Assembly: GCA_026983775.1 (NCBI GenBank)
Contig: JALSTK010000080.1
Location: 1 to 61,028 of the forward strand
Source: Calditrichia bacterium
GTDB taxonomy: Bacteria > Calditrichota > Calditrichia > Calditrichales > Calditrichaceae
DNA: 61,028 bases
Direction: 5' to 3'
The position numbers were made by a program, and so were the translations under genes. This document shows positions 25,025 through 34,985 of the stretch, in pieces. Each line of letters begins with the position of its first letter. Positions within the stretch are counted from its first letter, which is position 1. The notes beneath the pieces were generated by a model. The model had not been told where the DNA came from. It did no database searches and saw nothing but the letters and a program-made list of their open reading frames with translations.

Positions 25025-25840
25025 ATGAAAGAACTGTTTGCGCGCATTGCTGTGGCCCTGGTCGGCATTCCTCTGTTGGTCTTCATTATTTTTAAAGGGG
25101 GACTCTATTTCGGAATATTTTTCGGATTGGTAGCCTTGCTCGGTCAATGGGAAATTTATAAAATATTAAACGCCAAATCGGTTCGACCGCAGATGATTCC
25201 GGGAATGTTCCTTACCATTCTTCTTCTCGCCATAGTTATGAATTATCAGCAGCAATGGCTCAAGATATTGATAATGCTGGTGTTCCTCTATATATTTGCT
25301 TCGGAAATGTACCGGAATAACGGCTCTTCCAATCTGAATATTGCCGGAACGTTTTACGGGTTGATTTATCCCGTTGGTTTCTTGGGAACCTTGATATATC
25401 TGCGCCTTTATCTGTCCAATGTTTTTTCGGATAATCAAGCGGCTCTGTTCATTTTAACCGTTTTTGTGGCCATCTGGACTTGCGATACCATGGCCTATTT
25501 TGTAGGCAGCCTGATCGGAAGGCACCGCCTGTTTGTCCGTGTTTCTCCCAAAAAAAGTATAGAAGGCGCTGTGGCCGGAGTGGTTGGGGCATCTGTGATT
25601 TTTTTAATCGTGTATCGAATGCAATTCATTCCCATATCTTTGCATATTGCCCTTGTCTCGGCAGGAATTATCGGTATTTTTGGCCAGTTAGGCGATCTGG
25701 TGGAATCCTGGTTTAAACGGGATGCGGGAATAAAGGATTCCTCCCGCATTATACCGGGTCACGGCGGAATATTAGATCGGTTTGACAGTGTAATGTTTGT
25801 ATCGCCGTTCTTTTTAATCATGTTTTTACTCTGGAATTGA
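25025..25840 (+). CDS. cdsA: Phosphatidate cytidylyltransferase
   Basis: A 271-residue membrane protein with about seven helices. The CDP-diglyceride signature is near the end: WFKRDAGIKDSSRIIPGHGG with ILDRFDS. It makes CDP-diacylglycerol for phospholipid synthesis. ATG 25025 follows AAGGAAAC. The next gene's ATG lies eight bases past the stop, and a TTG one base before the stop also exists. Confidence 0.93.
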   Translation: MKELFARIAVALVGIPLLVFIIFKGGLYFGIFFGLVALLGQWEIYKILNAKSVRPQMIPGMFLTILLLAIVMNYQQQWLKILIMLVFLYIFASEMYRNNGSSNLNIAGTFYGLIYPVGFLGTLIYLRLYLSNVFSDNQAALFILTVFVAIWTCDTMAYFVGSLIGRHRLFVRVSPKKSIEGAVAGVVGASVIFLIVYRMQFIPISLHIALVSAGIIGIFGQLGDLVESWFKRDAGIKDSSRIIPGHGGILDRFDSVMFVSPFFLIMFLLWN

Positions 25841-25848
25841 GATGTAAG

Positions 25849-27426
25849 ATGAAAGTAAAAATTTTGGGTGCCGGTATTTTAATCCTGCTGGTCTTATCTC
25901 TTTTGTATTGCCGTAAAAAGCAGGAAAGCGGAACTTCACCGGTGAAAAAAGGGGGTACGGTACGGATTGCTCTTCTCGGATCGGCGGATAATCTCTTCCC
26001 TTTTACCATCCAAGAATATTTTAGTCAGGAAATTAGCCAAACCATCCTTAATCCCGGTTTAACGTCTTTTGCCGATAATGGTGATCCTGTCCCGCAGATT
26101 GCCAGAGCCTGGAAGTATGATGCCCGGAAGAAGAGTCTTACCTATTATCTGGATCCGAAGTTTACATGGAATGACGGCCAGCCGGTAAAGGCTAAAGATG
26201 TGCTGGCAACATACCAATTTCTCGAATTCAATCGGGATGCATTGCAACCCGCCTATAAGCTCACTTATGTGGATTCTTTGCAGGTGATCGATTCATTGAC
26301 GCTTCGCTTTGTTTTTAATCGTGACATAGCCGAGCCGGAAAGATGGACCCGTTTTGCCATTTTAAACAGTCGGTTGATGCGTGACGGTTTATCTCTGCAA
26401 ACGGTTTCGGATCGTTTTAATCGAGACTTTATCGGCTGCGGACCCTATGTCCTTAAGGATAGGAATGAAAAAGAGCTCATTCTGCTACGTAATCCCTACT
26501 ATCCTGAAACAGTATATTTGGATAGTTTGATTATCCGCTATTATGATAGCTTTAATAAGATTATTGCCAAAGGAGAGACCGGTCAAATTGATGTAATTCC
26601 CTCCTTACCGGTATCCTATAGTAATCGGGCCTCCAAATTCAATGGGTATCGAATTATACCCAGATTGGAATCCGGATTTGAATTCATTGCCTGGAACCTG
26701 CAACACCCTATTCTGAAATCTAAAAAGGTACGCCTGGCCCTGACCTATGCCATAGACCGTCAAACTCTGGTGGATGGTCTTCTGTCGGGTTACGGTTTGG
26801 TACACGATACGCCGGCGCCACCGGATTACTGGGCCTACTTAAATGAGCGACCTTTACCTTATGATCCCCTCAAGGCAAAGCAACTTTTGGCCGAAGATGG
26901 ATGGAAGGAAAAGGAGGATCAGGACGGGTTGGTGAAGGGTGATAGGACGCTGGATCTGGAGTTGTTGACCAATAAGGAAAATGCATTACGTCAGCAAATA
27001 ATGAATAACATTCGTAATTATTATCAACAGGTGGGTGTTAAAGTCAGAACGACGGTATTGCCCTGGGATAAGCTATTGAAGCGTTTGAAGAAAGGGCAGT
27101 TCGATGGAGCGATTCTGAGTTGGGGCAGCAATCAGGCCACGACGATTATGGAATTATTTCACTCTTCAAGTATTGCCAACGGAAACAATGTGATGCACTA
27201 TATAAATCCGCAGGTAGATAAATTATTGGATGAAGTCAATGCTTCCACCAATCGGGGATTACGCAGGGAAATTTGCCTGGAAGCACAGAAACTGATTATA
27301 GAGGATAGGCCCGTGACCGTATTATTTACAAAAAGAGAATTAAGGATTGTGAATCGGCATATAAAAAACGTCGATTTCCGCGGATTGCATTTGTTTAAAA
27401 ATATCAGACTCTGGTACATCGAATAA
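25849..27426 (+). CDS. ABC-type peptide/nickel substrate-binding protein (family 5)
   Basis: 525 residues from ATG 25849. The N-terminal hydrophobic segment with LLYC (Cys17) looks like a loose lipobox; the tyrosine before Cys is unusual. SBP_bac_5 marks include FTWNDGQPVKAKDV near residue 100 and KVRLALTYAIDRQTLVDG. It would bind short peptides or a similar solute in the periplasm. No permease or ATPase gene lies beside it, so it is an orphan binding protein. It starts eight bases after cdsA. Confidence 0.87.
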   Translation: MKVKILGAGILILLVLSLLYCRKKQESGTSPVKKGGTVRIALLGSADNLFPFTIQEYFSQEISQTILNPGLTSFADNGDPVPQIARAWKYDARKKSLTYYLDPKFTWNDGQPVKAKDVLATYQFLEFNRDALQPAYKLTYVDSLQVIDSLTLRFVFNRDIAEPERWTRFAILNSRLMRDGLSLQTVSDRFNRDFIGCGPYVLKDRNEKELILLRNPYYPETVYLDSLIIRYYDSFNKIIAKGETGQIDVIPSLPVSYSNRASKFNGYRIIPRLESGFEFIAWNLQHPILKSKKVRLALTYAIDRQTLVDGLLSGYGLVHDTPAPPDYWAYLNERPLPYDPLKAKQLLAEDGWKEKEDQDGLVKGDRTLDLELLTNKENALRQQIMNNIRNYYQQVGVKVRTTVLPWDKLLKRLKKGQFDGAILSWGSNQATTIMELFHSSSIANGNNVMHYINPQVDKLLDEVNASTNRGLRREICLEAQKLIIEDRPVTVLFTKRELRIVNRHIKNVDFRGLHLFKNIRLWYIE

Positions 27427-27441
27427 CGGGAAAATTGTGTA

Positions 27442-28524
27442 ATGGCATCAAAACGTGTCTTGATCGTTGACGATGAAGAAGACTTAACCTGGATTATGGC
27501 CAAACATCTGTCCAAAGATAAGGATCGCTATGACTTACTCACCGTGAATAATGGCCGGGAAGCTTTGGATATTCTTTCTCAGATGCCGGTTGACCTGGTA
27601 GTTTCCGATATACGCATGCCGGAAATTTCAGGTCTGGATTTATTGCTTAAAATCCGTGAGTATTATCCCCAGACTAAGGTCATTATTATGACCGCCTACG
27701 GATCTTCCGAAGTCCAGTCGGAAGCCAACGAGCGGGGCTGTTTTAAATATATTGAGAAACCGTTCGAAATCCAGGAATTGCGTAAGCTTATCCTGGATGG
27801 GGTTGAGGACCGTAAAGGGTTCGAAGGCCGGGTCTCCGATTTTCAACTGAGCGATTTGATTCAAATGAATTGCCTGGGACGTCTGACCAACGCCCTGCAC
27901 GTAAGTAAGGATCGCGAGCAGGGTGTGGTTTATTTTGAGGACGGCAATATAACCCATTGCCGGGTCGGTGACCTTGAAGGAGAAGAAGCGCTCTATAAAG
28001 TGTTATCCTGGGAGGGGGGGACCTTCAGTGTGGAACGATCGGTGAAAGCCCCTAAGGAGACCATCATCAAGGGCTGGCAGGGTTTGTTAATGGAAGGTTT
28101 ACGCCGGGCGGACGAACAAAGAGCCGCTCAGGAAAAGAAGGCTTCCAATGCCCATAATGTGATTAAAACTCTGCAAAAATTGTCCCGTATGAAAGGGATT
28201 ATTTTCAGCGCGGTCATAGGATTGGATGGGCATCCGGTAGCCGTGGTCATGCAGGATGAATATAAAGGTCACTATAAAATGGGAGAAATCACCGATGATT
28301 TGATTCATTTTGTTGATGTGGGGCAAAAAACCGGAGCCCTTTTACATCTTTCTCAGCCCAGGGAATTAATTATGGAATTCAAAAACGGGCGATTGGCACT
28401 GACTCAAATTCCCAAACGGACGGAATTTTTGGTCGTCCTGGCCAATCCATCCGTCAATTATGCCGTATTGCGTATGGAAATCAAAAAAATTAGTGAAGCC
28501 TTGCAAAAAATTGTTCCCGGCTGA
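27442..28524 (+). CDS. REC-PATAN(DUF4388)-roadblock signalling protein
   Basis: 360 residues. Receiver domain about 5-125 (LIVDDEED, phospho-Asp in VVSDIRMPEISG, lysine in IEKPF). A PATAN/DUF4388 domain follows (about 130-225, FQLSDLIQMNCLGRLTNALHV, EDGNITHCRVGDLEGEEALY). The C-terminal 110 residues resemble a roadblock/LC7 domain (GIIFSAVIGLDGHPVAVVMQ), a class that partners small Ras-like GTPases in motility and polarity. No such GTPase is in this window. The gene follows the binding-protein gene by 15 bases. Confidence 0.82.
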   Translation: MASKRVLIVDDEEDLTWIMAKHLSKDKDRYDLLTVNNGREALDILSQMPVDLVVSDIRMPEISGLDLLLKIREYYPQTKVIIMTAYGSSEVQSEANERGCFKYIEKPFEIQELRKLILDGVEDRKGFEGRVSDFQLSDLIQMNCLGRLTNALHVSKDREQGVVYFEDGNITHCRVGDLEGEEALYKVLSWEGGTFSVERSVKAPKETIIKGWQGLLMEGLRRADEQRAAQEKKASNAHNVIKTLQKLSRMKGIIFSAVIGLDGHPVAVVMQDEYKGHYKMGEITDDLIHFVDVGQKTGALLHLSQPRELIMEFKNGRLALTQIPKRTEFLVVLANPSVNYAVLRMEIKKISEALQKIVPG

Positions 28525-28578
28525 AAATAACCGCAATAACCAACTTGATTCTGAAACAGCAACCTTCTAACTTTTAGC

Positions 28579-29190
28579 ATGATTACAATCGTAGCTGCTT
28601 TAAAGGGTGAACTCCTTCCCCTGATAAAGTACTTTAGTGCCGCTGGCAGGGAGCCTTTTGGCCAGGGGATACTCTACTTCAGTAATGAGATGCATTTTTT
28701 CCTTACCGGGGTGGGGGCGCATAATGTTGAACAGACGTTCGGTAAATATCTGCAAAAATACCGGCCGGGGTATATTCTGAATATCGGTCTGGCCGGGAGT
28801 TTGGGTGCTCAATGGCCGATACATGAAATCTATGCCGTTGAACAAATCAGCGATATGGAGAGAGAAAAAATCATCCGACTTTCGATTCATGAAATATTTC
28901 GCGATTTGCAAAGGGTGCGGTTGTTAACAGTTCACGAGGCTCTAAGCGACAGCAGCTCAAGGGATGAATTACTGAAAGAAGATAAAGGAAACCTGGTGGA
29001 CATGGAAGCCTTCTCTTTAGCTGCAGCTGCTCGGACCCGGGGCATTCCCTTTAATTCCATAAAAATTGTCTCGGACCATGCCGATCATATGGCCAGAGAA
29101 GATTTTATGAAAAATTACCGCAAGCTGGCTTCCCAACTGGCCTCCTATCTCATTAAACGCCTTAACCGACTAAACGAATACTATTCTTAG
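28579..29190 (+). CDS. Nucleoside phosphorylase/nucleosidase-family protein
   Basis: 203 residues of the PNP/UDP-phosphorylase fold, MTA/SAH nucleosidase-like in size. An N-terminal TIVAALKGEL and GVGAHNVE precede the late VDMEAFSLAAAA and IVSDHAD segments, which supply the purine-contacting Glu and catalytic Asp in this family. Whether the substrate is methylthioadenosine, adenosylhomocysteine or futalosine cannot be read from the sequence. It lies five bases before the glycosyltransferase gene. Confidence 0.8.
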   Translation: MITIVAALKGELLPLIKYFSAAGREPFGQGILYFSNEMHFFLTGVGAHNVEQTFGKYLQKYRPGYILNIGLAGSLGAQWPIHEIYAVEQISDMEREKIIRLSIHEIFRDLQRVRLLTVHEALSDSSSRDELLKEDKGNLVDMEAFSLAAAARTRGIPFNSIKIVSDHADHMAREDFMKNYRKLASQLASYLIKRLNRLNEYYS

Positions 29191-29194
29191 ACCG

Positions 29195-30031
29195 ATGAGA
29201 ATATCCGTCATCATTCCGGTTTATAATCGTGTCCGGACCATTCGCCGGGCACTTGACTCGGTACTCGGTCAGACCCGGCCGGCCGATGAAATTATTGTTG
29301 TAGATGACGGTTCCGACAATGAGACGCCCCATATACTGAATGATTACAAATCCGAAATTAAAATTATCAGACAAGCACATCTGGGAGTTTCGGCGGCACG
29401 CAATGCAGGTATTAAAGCGGCCGAAGGAAATTGGTTGGCTTTTCTGGATAGCGACGACCAATGGTTTGCGGACAAGTTAAAAATGGCCGAAGATTTTCAC
29501 CTTCTTCATCCCGAATACAGAATCTTTCAGACGGATGAAATGTGGATCCGTAAGGGGCAACGGGTAAATCCCAAAAAGAAACATCGAAAGGTGGGAGGCT
29601 GGATCTTCAGGGAATCGCTGCCTTTATGCATTGTTTCCCCTTCGGCTGTGGTGATCGAGAAAGCACTCCTGGATGAGGTCGGTTTGTTTGACGAAGAATT
29701 CCCGGTGTGTGAAGATTACGATCTGTGGCTGCGTATTGCCCGCAAGTATGAAATCGGTTTGGATAACAGGATTGGAATAATCAAATATGGAGGACACGAA
29801 GACCAGTTGTCTCGTCAATACTGGGGGATGGATCGCTATCGCTTGAAGGCCATGGACAAACATGCCTATGATCCGACCCTGCCCGATGAATGGAGACTAT
29901 GGCTTCTTGAAGAAGCCGTTCGAAAGCTGCAGATTTTGATACAAGGGGCACAAAAACGAAAGCGGCCCGAACCGCAACTGATGCAGCAATGGCAGGCTTA
30001 TCAAAAAAAACTGGATGAATTGCAAAAATAG
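29195..30031 (+). CDS. Family 2 glycosyltransferase
   Basis: 278 residues, GT-A fold. The N-terminal ISVIIPVYNRVRTIRRALDS leads into VVDDGSDNET and the DxD-type motif in AFLDSDDQW near residue 89, which binds the nucleotide-sugar metal. A later VCEDYDLWLRIA is the ED-rich acceptor-side motif. No transmembrane segment is seen. It probably adds a sugar to a surface glycan or lipid; the acceptor is unknown. The convergent membrane-protein gene ends 15 bases away and no terminator lies between them. Confidence 0.9.
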   Translation: MRISVIIPVYNRVRTIRRALDSVLGQTRPADEIIVVDDGSDNETPHILNDYKSEIKIIRQAHLGVSAARNAGIKAAEGNWLAFLDSDDQWFADKLKMAEDFHLLHPEYRIFQTDEMWIRKGQRVNPKKKHRKVGGWIFRESLPLCIVSPSAVVIEKALLDEVGLFDEEFPVCEDYDLWLRIARKYEIGLDNRIGIIKYGGHEDQLSRQYWGMDRYRLKAMDKHAYDPTLPDEWRLWLLEEAVRKLQILIQGAQKRKRPEPQLMQQWQAYQKKLDELQK

Positions 30032-30046
30032 CCGGTCATTAACGTT

Positions 30047-30712
30047 TTACCCCGATCCTTTCTTGCCGAAGAAAAAAATAAAGAAATTGGCCAAACCAAT
30101 GATGAGCCCGATTAGAAGCAACCACCAGGGATAGTAACCGGGAACCCCGCCTCTGAGTACGGAACCGGTCTGCCAAAAGAAAGAGATAAGAATCAGCCCC
30201 GCTGCAACGAATTCCGCAAGCCAACCATATATATTAAATATTTTATCCGAAAAGCGCTCGGGAAAGCGTAATATGAAGACAGCAGCAAATATAAAAGCGC
30301 AGGAAATGAGTGCCGGGGCTAACCAGGGAGCGATCCAGGGCAGGGGAATCAGGAATAAAATATCCCAGTCAAGCCAGCTCGCCGGCCAGTGAATCAAGAC
30401 CTTTAGCCACACATAATAAAAGATATCCCAGACTGCGAAGGTAAACACGAAGAGAGTAAAGCGCTCTTTAAACGGTCGGCCCGAAAGACGAGCGGCAAAC
30501 CAGAGCATAATCAGAGTGGCTGCCTCGCGTCCGATTTCGATGAGGGCCATATGCGGGGGGATGGCAATCATGGGGAATTGGAATCCCCCGGGATAGTAAA
30601 GCCGCCGTAAATAGATGACCACGGTGGTTTCCAGATAGGCCATGGCTATGGCAAAAAGGGTATAATTAAACAGAACCTTTGAAAGCGTTCCCGGCTTCTT
30701 ACCGTTACTCAA
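30047..30712 (-). CDS. Multi-spanning membrane protein of unknown function
   Basis: 221 residues with about six hydrophobic helices and charged short loops. The start is a TTG with an AGGAAAG ribosome site. A short motif, EIGREAATLIML near residue 56, puts charged residues in a helix; the end is GKKGSG. I do not recognise a family. It is transcribed in the same direction as the barrel protein and the M1 peptidase upstream, 18 bases after the former, so an envelope role is likely. Confidence 0.75.
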   Translation of the reverse strand: MSNGKKPGTLSKVLFNYTLFAIAMAYLETTVVIYLRRLYYPGGFQFPMIAIPPHMALIEIGREAATLIMLWFAARLSGRPFKERFTLFVFTFAVWDIFYYVWLKVLIHWPASWLDWDILFLIPLPWIAPWLAPALISCAFIFAAVFILRFPERFSDKIFNIYGWLAEFVAAGLILISFFWQTGSVLRGGVPGYYPWWLLLIGLIIGLANFFIFFFGKKGSG

Positions 30713-30730
30713 TTGATCTTTCCTGCCGTT

Positions 30731-32005
30731 TTAAAAATAGAAAGTATAATTGCTCGAACCGCCACGGAATCGGGGATTCACAATATTATTGTATATGGAT
30801 CCGAACGTGTAACGGATTCCCATGGAAATAAAATAGGAATAGGTGGTCGAGAGCTCTTTACGTCGTAACAATACTTCTTCCTGGGTTGCCCCCGATCGGG
30901 GTAAAGAAAGCTGATCATGAATGGCAGAGACGCTTCCCGTTATTGTAAAAGAAAAACCTTTAAACAATTTCAGCGAGAGGCGGTTGAAGAGATTGATGTT
31001 ATTCTTGCTCAGGTCGTGTAAAAATTGTGACCCGGAGAGAGTTGTGGAGGTGGATCCCCAGGGCTGGTAAAGAATTAACGAGATGTTCAAACTTTGGCGA
31101 AACAGATTTTCTTTGGTTTTGTTATAGATCGTCTTTTCCATATAATCGTAATAGACATCAGCCAGGCTGTACTGGATAGTGAGCTGTTTATGAGTCGATT
31201 CGCTATAGGGAAAGATGTTGTATTCCACTGCGGGCTCGAATAGGATAAGGCGATCTATGTTGAGATAACTGGAGGAGTTAACGGAGCCGTTCAGAGCGGC
31301 AGACCAATGATTGGTCAGACTTTTTACGATCTGGCTGTAAAACCCGTGGCTGCGGGAGTAGCTGGAAATCGTTACATCCGCAATCTTAAAATTATTCTCC
31401 GAATAGCTGGCACTGGATGAGATCCGGAACTTCCAGTCCTTCGTCACTTTGCTGGCCGAAAAAGATCCGTTTAGATAAATTTGATTACTCGATTTTTCAC
31501 CACTGGCATAACTGCTCAGTTGTAAACTGAATACCCAATTGTTCCAGGGATCTTTAACCTTTCCCACTTCTTTTCTGGGAAGTGTAAAATTGATTTTCAA
31601 CTTCTCCGCTAAAGGGGTTTTGGCCACATAGTGCACCAATCCTAATTTTATTTCCTGCGTAATCTTTTTTCGTATTTCGTCGTTGGTGGTGATTTTATTA
31701 GTTGTTGTTCTTAACGTGTCGTTTTGTCCTCTGAAATTTTCTTTGCCGATAAATACCACGGTATACTCTTTGCCTCCGCTTCCGGTTTGCTGCGAAGTAA
31801 TTAAAATATGTACCTGAGCCTCCTTGCGATCCCGGACATAGTTAACAAAGGGGATTTCGGTACGGATATAATCCATGTCACAGGAAGGACAATCCAGATA
31901 GATACGCAGGGCCTTGTTCATAATACCCGTGAATGACGTGTCCTGGGCTCCTAACCAGGCGAAGGAAAGAATTAACAACAGGAAAGCAAAGATTATCTTT
32001 TTCAT
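30731..32005 (-). CDS. Secreted outer-membrane beta-barrel-like protein
   Basis: 424 residues from the ATG at 32005, which has a GGAG ribosome site; an in-frame start eight codons earlier exists. A signal peptide (MKKIIFAFLLLILSFAWLGA) is followed by about 110 residues with a CPSCD pair near 39-42 and then mostly beta strands of alternating Ser/Thr/Tyr pattern to a terminal YTFYF. The last Phe and strand pattern suggest an outer-membrane barrel. The N-terminal mixed region may be periplasmic. I recognise the architecture but not a named family. Confidence 0.75.
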   Translation of the reverse strand: MKKIIFAFLLLILSFAWLGAQDTSFTGIMNKALRIYLDCPSCDMDYIRTEIPFVNYVRDRKEAQVHILITSQQTGSGGKEYTVVFIGKENFRGQNDTLRTTTNKITTNDEIRKKITQEIKLGLVHYVAKTPLAEKLKINFTLPRKEVGKVKDPWNNWVFSLQLSSYASGEKSSNQIYLNGSFSASKVTKDWKFRISSSASYSENNFKIADVTISSYSRSHGFYSQIVKSLTNHWSAALNGSVNSSSYLNIDRLILFEPAVEYNIFPYSESTHKQLTIQYSLADVYYDYMEKTIYNKTKENLFRQSLNISLILYQPWGSTSTTLSGSQFLHDLSKNNINLFNRLSLKLFKGFSFTITGSVSAIHDQLSLPRSGATQEEVLLRRKELSTTYSYFISMGIRYTFGSIYNNIVNPRFRGGSSNYTFYF

Positions 32006-32042
32006 AACCACTCCGTATTTAATTGACATAAATAAGACAGGA

Positions 32043-34985
32043 TCAGAAACTAATTCTTATTGAGCTGTGCATTTGAATCACAAAGCGAAACGAGAGGTGC
32101 TTTTCTCCGGGTGCCGGATCCGTAATATAAACGGGAAAGACGGCTTTGAAAAACCCCAGATTGAGTTTAAATCCTGTTTCGGCAAAATAACCCATCCGAT
32201 CGACATCCTGCGGCCTGGAAGCCAGACCGGCCGCGCTTAGATAGAGAGTAGGCATATATTTTGCAATTTTCAAATCCAGACTCACGGAGGCACCGCTTTG
32301 TCCTTTGAAAAAGGGATTCTTATAATCCGTATAGCCGAACATATGCATACCCCGGCCGAAAGAAAAATGATGTAACAAAGCCCACCGGCCGTTACGGGCT
32401 AAAGTAAATTTTTTATGTTTAGGGTCTACAAAACCGGCGGCAAACAAGGCTTCCTGGGAAGGAATCCGCCGGCCCCAGATACTTGCAGCAAACCCATGCA
32501 GCTTAACATAGGTAAATTCGGACAAGACCCGGGAAAATGTACTTTCCAGAGACAGTTTAAAATAATCGCCCTGATCGAAGTTTCCAACCTTGATTCCTTT
32601 TTCCAAGGAAGCGGAAGTGGTCCAGCGCTTTAAAAAACCGGAATGAGCGTGATCGATTGATAAAAACAGGGAGGCATATTCCCCCTCTTGAAAAATGTGC
32701 GGGTCACTGTACTCCAAATCGTAGAGTTTCGTTAGGTCTCCACCTACTGTTAGCTTGGTGGATCGATGATCATCATCTCTCTTTAAAAATTGGTTAACGG
32801 TACTGAAAGAGATGCGTTTCAATCCGCTTTTATCATGAATTTCTGCGGTCATATCACTGTAGTTGCAAAAGGCAAAGTGATAGCGATTGGTAAGGGCCAG
32901 ACTGTAACCGATGGTTTGGCTGCCAGAGGAATAATAAGCAGAGCCACGGGCAAACCATTGTTGAAGGATGGGATTACCGGACCAGTAGTTAAGACCGATA
33001 CGGTGTTTGTCCTTGAAGGGTTCGAACCAGTAATAGGGAAAGAACGTGATGTCGTAGGCAGTGAAGCTGGAGAGTTGCGGAAGGAGGTGAAATCGAATAT
33101 CCGGAAAACCATTTGAATCGTTAAGATAGTTGGTTTCAAAAACAGAGCGCTTCAGGTTGACTTCGATGTGTTCGGCCGCAGCCTCGTGGGTGAATACAAC
33201 CGGTTTGGCCGGATCGGCCGCCCAGCGTTTAACCAGGGTATCCCCTGTATTTGTCTCAAGGTAGACCGGGGCCGGCATATCCTTCATCGTTCCCTCATTT
33301 TCAATATAGACACGGGTGATAAAACCGTCTTGAACCTTTTTAGTACGTACCTTTTCAATTTCAAAATCATTATATTTCGTACTGTTATACCAGTCGTTCA
33401 CAAACCAGGATAGATCTTTATCGGAAACATCGCTCATGGTTTGGAAAAAATCACCAATGTAGGGATGATGGCCGTTCCAGCGTTTGAAGTAGGTATGCAT
33501 ACCCTTCCAGAATGTATCTTCACCCAAATACCATTCCAGAGCCAATAGCATGGTTACCCCCTTTTGGTAATTTATGGCGCTGTAATTACTACTTGTATAG
33601 GCCCCGGCTGTTAAATTCAGGGGTTGATCGGTGCGACTGCTTACTTTGCTGCCATACATAATATTCAGTATTTGCCACTCTCCGATATCATGGAATAGAT
33701 CATGGCCATGGAACAATTTTTTAAAATCGGTGAAGTTGTAAAAACCGTGATAGTAATTCATGTACTTGTATTCCAGAAAGCTGTTCATCCCTTCATCGAG
33801 AAAGGTGGAAGCCCGCTCATTGGAACCCAGCATGCCCATAAACCAGTTGTGTCCTACTTCATGCATAACCACATCCTCCAGCATATTGGTCCACTCCCAA
33901 TTGGGGATAGAGATGATGGTAATCATGGGATATTCCATGCCGCCGCCCGCCTTTAGGGCCCCGTCTACCACCGAAGCCTTGGGATACTGATAAGGACCCA
34001 CATGTTTTCCATAGAAGCGGACAGTTTTTTCCACATATTCGGGAACATGGCGCCATCCGTAAGCATTATCCGGTGTGACCAGTACATTGGTCAAAATATG
34101 ATGGTTATGATATTTCTGAAGAATAAGATAATTTAAACCGCAAAACCAGGCAAAATTATGTACATTTTTTGCAATAAAACGAACGGTTTTGGTTTTTTTG
34201 AAATCCAACTGCTTTTTTTTATAGGTTTTCCATTCTTTAATAAAACGGCGGCGTTCTTTTTTACTCTTTAGCGATAAAAAATAACGGGTCGTATCTACGA
34301 TCCCTTTTATGAAAGCCTTCTCCCGGGAATTATCCTGCAACATTCCGGTGGCATCGATCACATAAGCCTGCGGCAGGGTAATGCTTACATCAAAGGTGCC
34401 GTATTCACCGTAAAATTCACCCTGATCTAAGTAAGAATCGGGATGCCAGCCGTAACGATCGTAGACTACGGCTTTGGGGTACCACTGGGTGACTGCGAAG
34501 TAGTTTTTACCGAAATAGCCCATACGAGAGAATAGGCGGGGAAACCTACCGTTGAATTTCATGTGCAGAGTGCAGGAATCGCCCGGAGCCAGGGGATGGG
34601 GCAGGATGATTTTTACTTCATCCGGTGCGTTTTCTTTGGAATGAATCTCCAGAGGACGATCTTCGCAGGATATTCTGTTCAGGTTAAGAAAACCGTGTTC
34701 CTCCGCTTTGGAAAAATAAAAACTGCTCCGATTTTGCTTTTCCATCTGGCGGGCAAAGGGAGTATGGTTGTTTTTGTAAGCATTGGGGTAAAGATGCAGC
34801 CGAAGGAAAGGCAGACTGTCCGCTGAGTTGTTTTTGTAAATTAATTGTTCGCTGCCCTGATAGGTCTTCGTCGGAGGATCGAGGGTTACCTGTATCGTGT
34901 AATGTACTTCCTGTTGGAAATAGGGTTTGTGCTGAGCCCATAATAAACCGATTGCACTCAAAAGAATAAGGAAGATTGCTTTCAT
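32043..34985 (-). CDS. M1-family metallopeptidase with C-terminal barrel-like domain
   Basis: 980 residues. A signal peptide (about 1-17, cleavage near LLWAQ) precedes the peptidase part. GGGMEYP (348-353) replaces the usual GAMEN. The zinc site is HEVGH (375-379) with Glu398, the expected HExxH-x18-E. M1 enzymes are usually 600-900 residues. Here, residues about 655-980 are rich in alternating Tyr/Phe/Ser/Thr strands and end in Phe, the hallmark of an outer-membrane barrel. So the peptidase may be anchored in the outer membrane by its own barrel. It lies 37 bases upstream of the barrel-protein gene. Confidence 0.85.
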   Translation of the reverse strand: MKAIFLILLSAIGLLWAQHKPYFQQEVHYTIQVTLDPPTKTYQGSEQLIYKNNSADSLPFLRLHLYPNAYKNNHTPFARQMEKQNRSSFYFSKAEEHGFLNLNRISCEDRPLEIHSKENAPDEVKIILPHPLAPGDSCTLHMKFNGRFPRLFSRMGYFGKNYFAVTQWYPKAVVYDRYGWHPDSYLDQGEFYGEYGTFDVSITLPQAYVIDATGMLQDNSREKAFIKGIVDTTRYFLSLKSKKERRRFIKEWKTYKKKQLDFKKTKTVRFIAKNVHNFAWFCGLNYLILQKYHNHHILTNVLVTPDNAYGWRHVPEYVEKTVRFYGKHVGPYQYPKASVVDGALKAGGGMEYPMITIISIPNWEWTNMLEDVVMHEVGHNWFMGMLGSNERASTFLDEGMNSFLEYKYMNYYHGFYNFTDFKKLFHGHDLFHDIGEWQILNIMYGSKVSSRTDQPLNLTAGAYTSSNYSAINYQKGVTMLLALEWYLGEDTFWKGMHTYFKRWNGHHPYIGDFFQTMSDVSDKDLSWFVNDWYNSTKYNDFEIEKVRTKKVQDGFITRVYIENEGTMKDMPAPVYLETNTGDTLVKRWAADPAKPVVFTHEAAAEHIEVNLKRSVFETNYLNDSNGFPDIRFHLLPQLSSFTAYDITFFPYYWFEPFKDKHRIGLNYWSGNPILQQWFARGSAYYSSGSQTIGYSLALTNRYHFAFCNYSDMTAEIHDKSGLKRISFSTVNQFLKRDDDHRSTKLTVGGDLTKLYDLEYSDPHIFQEGEYASLFLSIDHAHSGFLKRWTTSASLEKGIKVGNFDQGDYFKLSLESTFSRVLSEFTYVKLHGFAASIWGRRIPSQEALFAAGFVDPKHKKFTLARNGRWALLHHFSFGRGMHMFGYTDYKNPFFKGQSGASVSLDLKIAKYMPTLYLSAAGLASRPQDVDRMGYFAETGFKLNLGFFKAVFPVYITDPAPGEKHLSFRFVIQMHSSIRISF

